A DNA stretch of 64,000 nucleotides, from contig OZ231127.1 of assembly GCA_965153355.1 (NCBI GenBank), forward strand, positions 19,034,001-19,098,000, in the 5' to 3' direction. Shown here one piece after another: positions 61,281 through 64,000 of this stretch (the first letter of the stretch is position 1; each line of letters starts with the position of its first letter). The notes beneath the pieces were generated by a model. It ran no database searches. It saw only the letters and a program-made list of their open reading frames with translations, and was not told the origin of the DNA. The DNA is from Flaccisagitta enflata (lineage: Eukaryota > Chaetognatha > Sagittoidea > Aphragmophora). The translations under genes were made by a program, and so were the position numbers.

Positions 61281-61958
61281 CTCTCTTTCTTTTTTTTTCT
61301 GACCGCAGCTCAAAAGAGGACAATGTCTCATAGAACAGGGGCCAGGGGACATGATTTATTAACCCTTCCCTTTCTCACACGCTTACTCTCTTTGAACCCA
61401 ATTGTATCATCCAAAATATAGACTTAGTCCTCCCATGGCTATGGATGCTTCGTCTTCGGACCTACACACCGACGTTTCTGCCCCTGCCCATCTCGCGTGT
61501 GTCACACTCCAGTCAGAAAGTGTGAAAACGCGCATTTTGAATGCTGGGTGTGTACTGTGTGGGGGTGGGGGGTCGGTGTTGTGTGCCATTTCTCACCCAT
61601 CCAGGACGATATTTTTAACCCAGCGTTGCTCTAAACAACTTCATCCACTTCAGAGACACAGTCCAGTTCATTATAGAATGAATCCATAGGCATATAAATT
61701 AGTGTGGTAAACCGCTGACCATAACCTAACTTGACCTTCGGGGAAATGGTTTCGCCTCAAAGTCTATCTTTCCCAAGGACAATTTTAATGTTTCTTACTT
61801 CTGTCTTAAGAATTTTGTTCCTCGCTTTCCGTTCCATTTGTTCTGCTTTGGTATTCTTATTTATTTACTAATTGTCTGTCTGACAGTCTGTCACTGTTGC
61901 TCTCTGTCTGTCTGTCTGACTCTCTGTCACTGTCGCGCTCTCGCTCGCTCTCTTTCTT

Positions 61959-61965
<7 letters not shown>
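61281..61965. other. Unassigned sequence
   Basis: CTGTCTGTCTGTCTGACTC precedes the CT array. TTTCTGCCCCTGCCCATCTC and ACCCATCCAGGACGATATT suggest a worn Helitron-like copy around 61470-61630. No gene. Confidence 0.3.

Positions 61966-62014
<49 letters not shown>
61966..62014 (+). repeat. (CT)n microsatellite
   Basis: An uninterrupted CT array. Confidence 0.95.
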
Positions 62015-62023
<9 letters not shown>

Positions 62024-62124
62024 GTTGTCATCTCATTGTCAACAGTTTCTTCCGATCATTTCCTTGATTCGCTTTTCCATGATTTTTTTTTCCTTCCGCA
62101 GGAATTTTGATGGAAATACTCAGA

Positions 62125-62310
62125 CAGCAGAGACAAAAACAAAATGGCGTCTCTAATATAAATCTCTGTAGATCGCAGCAGAGACAGAAACAAAGTGGCG
62201 TCTCTAATATATATCTCTGTAGATCGCAGCAGAGACAGAAACAAAATGGCGTCTCTAATATATATCTCTGTAGATCGCAGCAGAGACAGGAACAAAATGG
62301 CGTCTCTAAT
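62125..62310 (+). repeat. 51-bp tandem repeat with ATGGCG in every unit
   Basis: Landmark AAAATGGCGTCTCTAATA recurs at 62141, 62192, 62243 and 62294, exactly 51 bp apart. Because 51 is a multiple of three, frames stay open across it (RQKQNGVSNIYLCRSQQ in one frame, MASLIYISVDRSRDRNK in another). The last ATG continues into a 113-codon frame with a hydrophobic start (MASLIKLVIVGFLQCF) that ends in a Helitron-like fragment at about 62577. Confidence 0.8.
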
Positions 62311-62950
62311 AAAGTTGGTAATCGTTGGATTTCTTCAATGTTTTTCCCCCGTTTTTATTTCTGTGGACATTGCATATAATTTGACCATCATTCGTCAAAG
62401 CCAAAGGGCGAATTTTTCAACACCTCAACTGCAAATGTGCAAAATTTCCTACGCAATAACTCGCTACGTAAGAACTAAGACTTTGTTGACAAAAAAAAAA
62501 TTCATTTGTGTGTCCTTTGGAAGCGTGCCTTGGCAATCTCGAGATCATCTTGGTTTCAATAAGCGAGTTGAGAGAAAACCAAGGGTGGACACACGGCTAC
62601 CCATGTCGCGGGCTGGTGGGCAGGGGCAGTGATGAAATAAGCTGACCTGTTTTTTTGGGGCAGGGGCAGTTATGTAAAAAAACGCCGAATGGGAAGTTTT
62701 CAGGACCATTGGATGTATAGATTATTAGATAGAGTAACGTACACATGACTACAACTCTTTAGATCATTAGGCATTTGCGATTTTGCCTTTATCGTATTGT
62801 AACGATCGTTGCATTCAGCGACTTATACTACTCGTCGTTTGGTTTGACCGTTTAATCCGTTCAGTCTACTTCAATTGGATTTCCAATATCAATGTCCGAA
62901 ACGCTACAATTCAAATTGGTAGTCGGTAACATTCATCGTTGTCTAACTAA
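62311..62950. other. Unassigned sequence with a Helitron-like 5' fragment
   Basis: CCAAGGGTGGACACACGGCT at 62580 begins a truncated copy with GGTGGGCAGGGGCAGTGATG, followed by a repeated GGGGCAGGGGCAGT. No gene is supported. Confidence 0.4.
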
Positions 62951-63141
62951 ACAACGCCGAATACAAGACTACCCAAGTTCCGTGTGGCTGGGCCACATTT
63001 GAGGTCATTAGAGCATTTGGGCAGGAGCACTGAGGCGAAAGACCGCAAAAAAAAAATGACAAAAGTGAAACATGACGAGCTGACCGACCGACGGACAAAG
63101 CAGGGTGTAGAGTCGTGTATCACGCGTATCACGCGACTAAA
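62951..63141 (+). mobile_element. Helitron-like element, diverged copy
   Basis: ACAACGCCGAATACAAGACT, TTTGGGCAGGAGCACTGAGG, GACCGACCGACGGAC and the duplicated end hairpin ATCACGCGTATCACGCGACT. Confidence 0.75.
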
Positions 63142-63233
63142 GAGCCTCCCAGTATACCGTTAGGCCTTCCAATAAATGTGATTTCGCCTTATTAATCTGT
63201 CTGAACTGTCCTTTCTTTTTCTTTTTTTCTTCC

Positions 63234-63234
<1 letters not shown>

Positions 63235-63276
<42 letters not shown>

Positions 63277-63332
63277 TCCCTCCCTCTCTCTCTCTCCCTC
63301 CCTCTCCCTCTCCCTCTCTTTCTCTTTCATAT
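63235..63332 (+). repeat. (CT)n with CCCT variants
   Basis: A CT array passing into CCCTCTCCCT units. Confidence 0.95.
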
Positions 63333-64000
63333 CTATGTGTTTCATCCTTTCCAAAATCCTCTTTCCGGGCAAAAATTCTTCATCAAACTTTTTTTTCCTC
63401 TTGTTGGAAAAATTTTTTGCTCTGGAAAAAATCTCTTTTTCTCTGTTTTCGCCGTTTGGCCGAAAATTTGTTGCGCACCCGCGATTTTTGGCGAATTTAT
63501 TTCGTTAGTCACGTTCCCATTATTCTCGCCAATTGTAACTACTGCAAAACGCTGTTTATCGTTACGGAACTTGACTCGAATGAATGAAATTTTACCGCGA
63601 GTCCCTTTCTCCTTTTCAACTCGACGAAAAAAATTGTTTTTCCGTTCCGACAAAAGAGAGACGGGACAAGGACAAAAGAGAGACGGGACAACCCGCGACG
63701 TCGAAAACATCAACCGCAAAGACCAGGACAACTCTGGGAACAACGACAATTTTGAAAAGGAAACATGACAATAAAAGAAAACATGTTGGGAAAAAAAGTT
63801 TGGTTTAAAAAAAAAAAAGAAACAAAAACATATCGGAAGAGGAAAAGAAAACAATCAACGCCTTAACTAAAGTCACAAAAATTCGATGCAAGATATCTTT
63901 TGTCACCATTTACTTCGTCATCAAGGATGTAACCTATTGAGAAAAGAGGCGAAAAAAAGAAGCCGTTATATCGACGGAATCATGGGTTAATTTATCGGAG
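63333..64000. other. Unassigned sequence at the window end
   Basis: Open frames on both strands (63337-63768 plus, 63854-63342 minus) overlap and neither has a recognisable domain. A 21-bp unit around GACAAAAGAGAGACGGGACA is duplicated at 63652-63692. Confidence 0.3.

Overview
This window looks like nuclear DNA of an invertebrate animal. The genes have spliced exons with GT-AG borders, one encodes a metazoan-type LRR-Roc-COR protein, and the rest is AT-rich DNA packed with long CT/GA, GT, GAAA, CTT and GTT microsatellites, foldback elements, MITEs and relics of Tc1-like and LINE elements. The sequence alone does not name the phylum. No rRNA gene, intact tRNA gene, CRISPR array or prokaryotic operon was seen.

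Two genes are supported. (1) On the plus strand (43617-49209), a five-exon model encodes a protein of about 1,546 residues: an acidic N-terminus with a pure 36-glutamine tract, about ten leucine-rich repeats, a Roc GTPase with a coiled coil inserted between G4 and G5, a COR-like region, a HEPN-like domain carrying R-N-K-V-A-H, and an unassigned C-terminal domain. (2) On the minus strand (33151 down to 28546), three exons whose splice phases agree encode a Ser/Ala/Gln/Asn-rich, transcription-regulator-like protein. No DNA-binding domain is visible, and the gene probably continues outside these exons. A 5'-truncated LINE reverse transcriptase 3' end (about 41890-42920, plus) and two decayed Tc1-like transposase pieces (minus, about 51040-51900 and 54240-54545) are the other protein-coding remnants.

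Layout: 1-3100 holds a MITE and CT arrays; 3120-5215 two tandem arrays (periods about 339 and 160 bp); 5234-9446 a 4.2 kb foldback with a minisatellite core; 10440-13550 CT arrays, a CpG-rich segment with YY1-like motifs and a 60-bp tandem; 13555-25020 alternating microsatellites, MITEs and hairpin-bounded minisatellite elements; 25020-28545 sparse DNA with a TA-flanked MITE; 28546-33151 gene 2 with repeat-filled introns; 33152-38600 purine-rich DNA and microsatellites; 38993-41681 foldbacks and nested repeats; 41890-42920 the LINE; 43617-49209 the ROCO gene; 49262-55845 a nested inverted-repeat complex; 57131-59273 another foldback and a MITE; then repeats to the end.

The most striking theme is a dispersed family of about 20 short elements. 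They begin ACAAGG or ACAAGT, carry tetranucleotide GGAC/GACC-type arrays, and end in a short hairpin followed by CTAAAAA. The hairpin stem changes in a compensated way between subfamilies, and the same motif recurs in inverted orientation near the 5' end. This is the structure described for non-autonomous Helitron-like elements (oyster pearl, Drosophila mini-me/DINE-1). One copy occupies exactly the gap between two halves of the ROCO Roc domain: removing it restores the reading frame, and GT-AG sites at its edges could also splice it out. It is either a transposon-made intron or a very clean insertional disruption.
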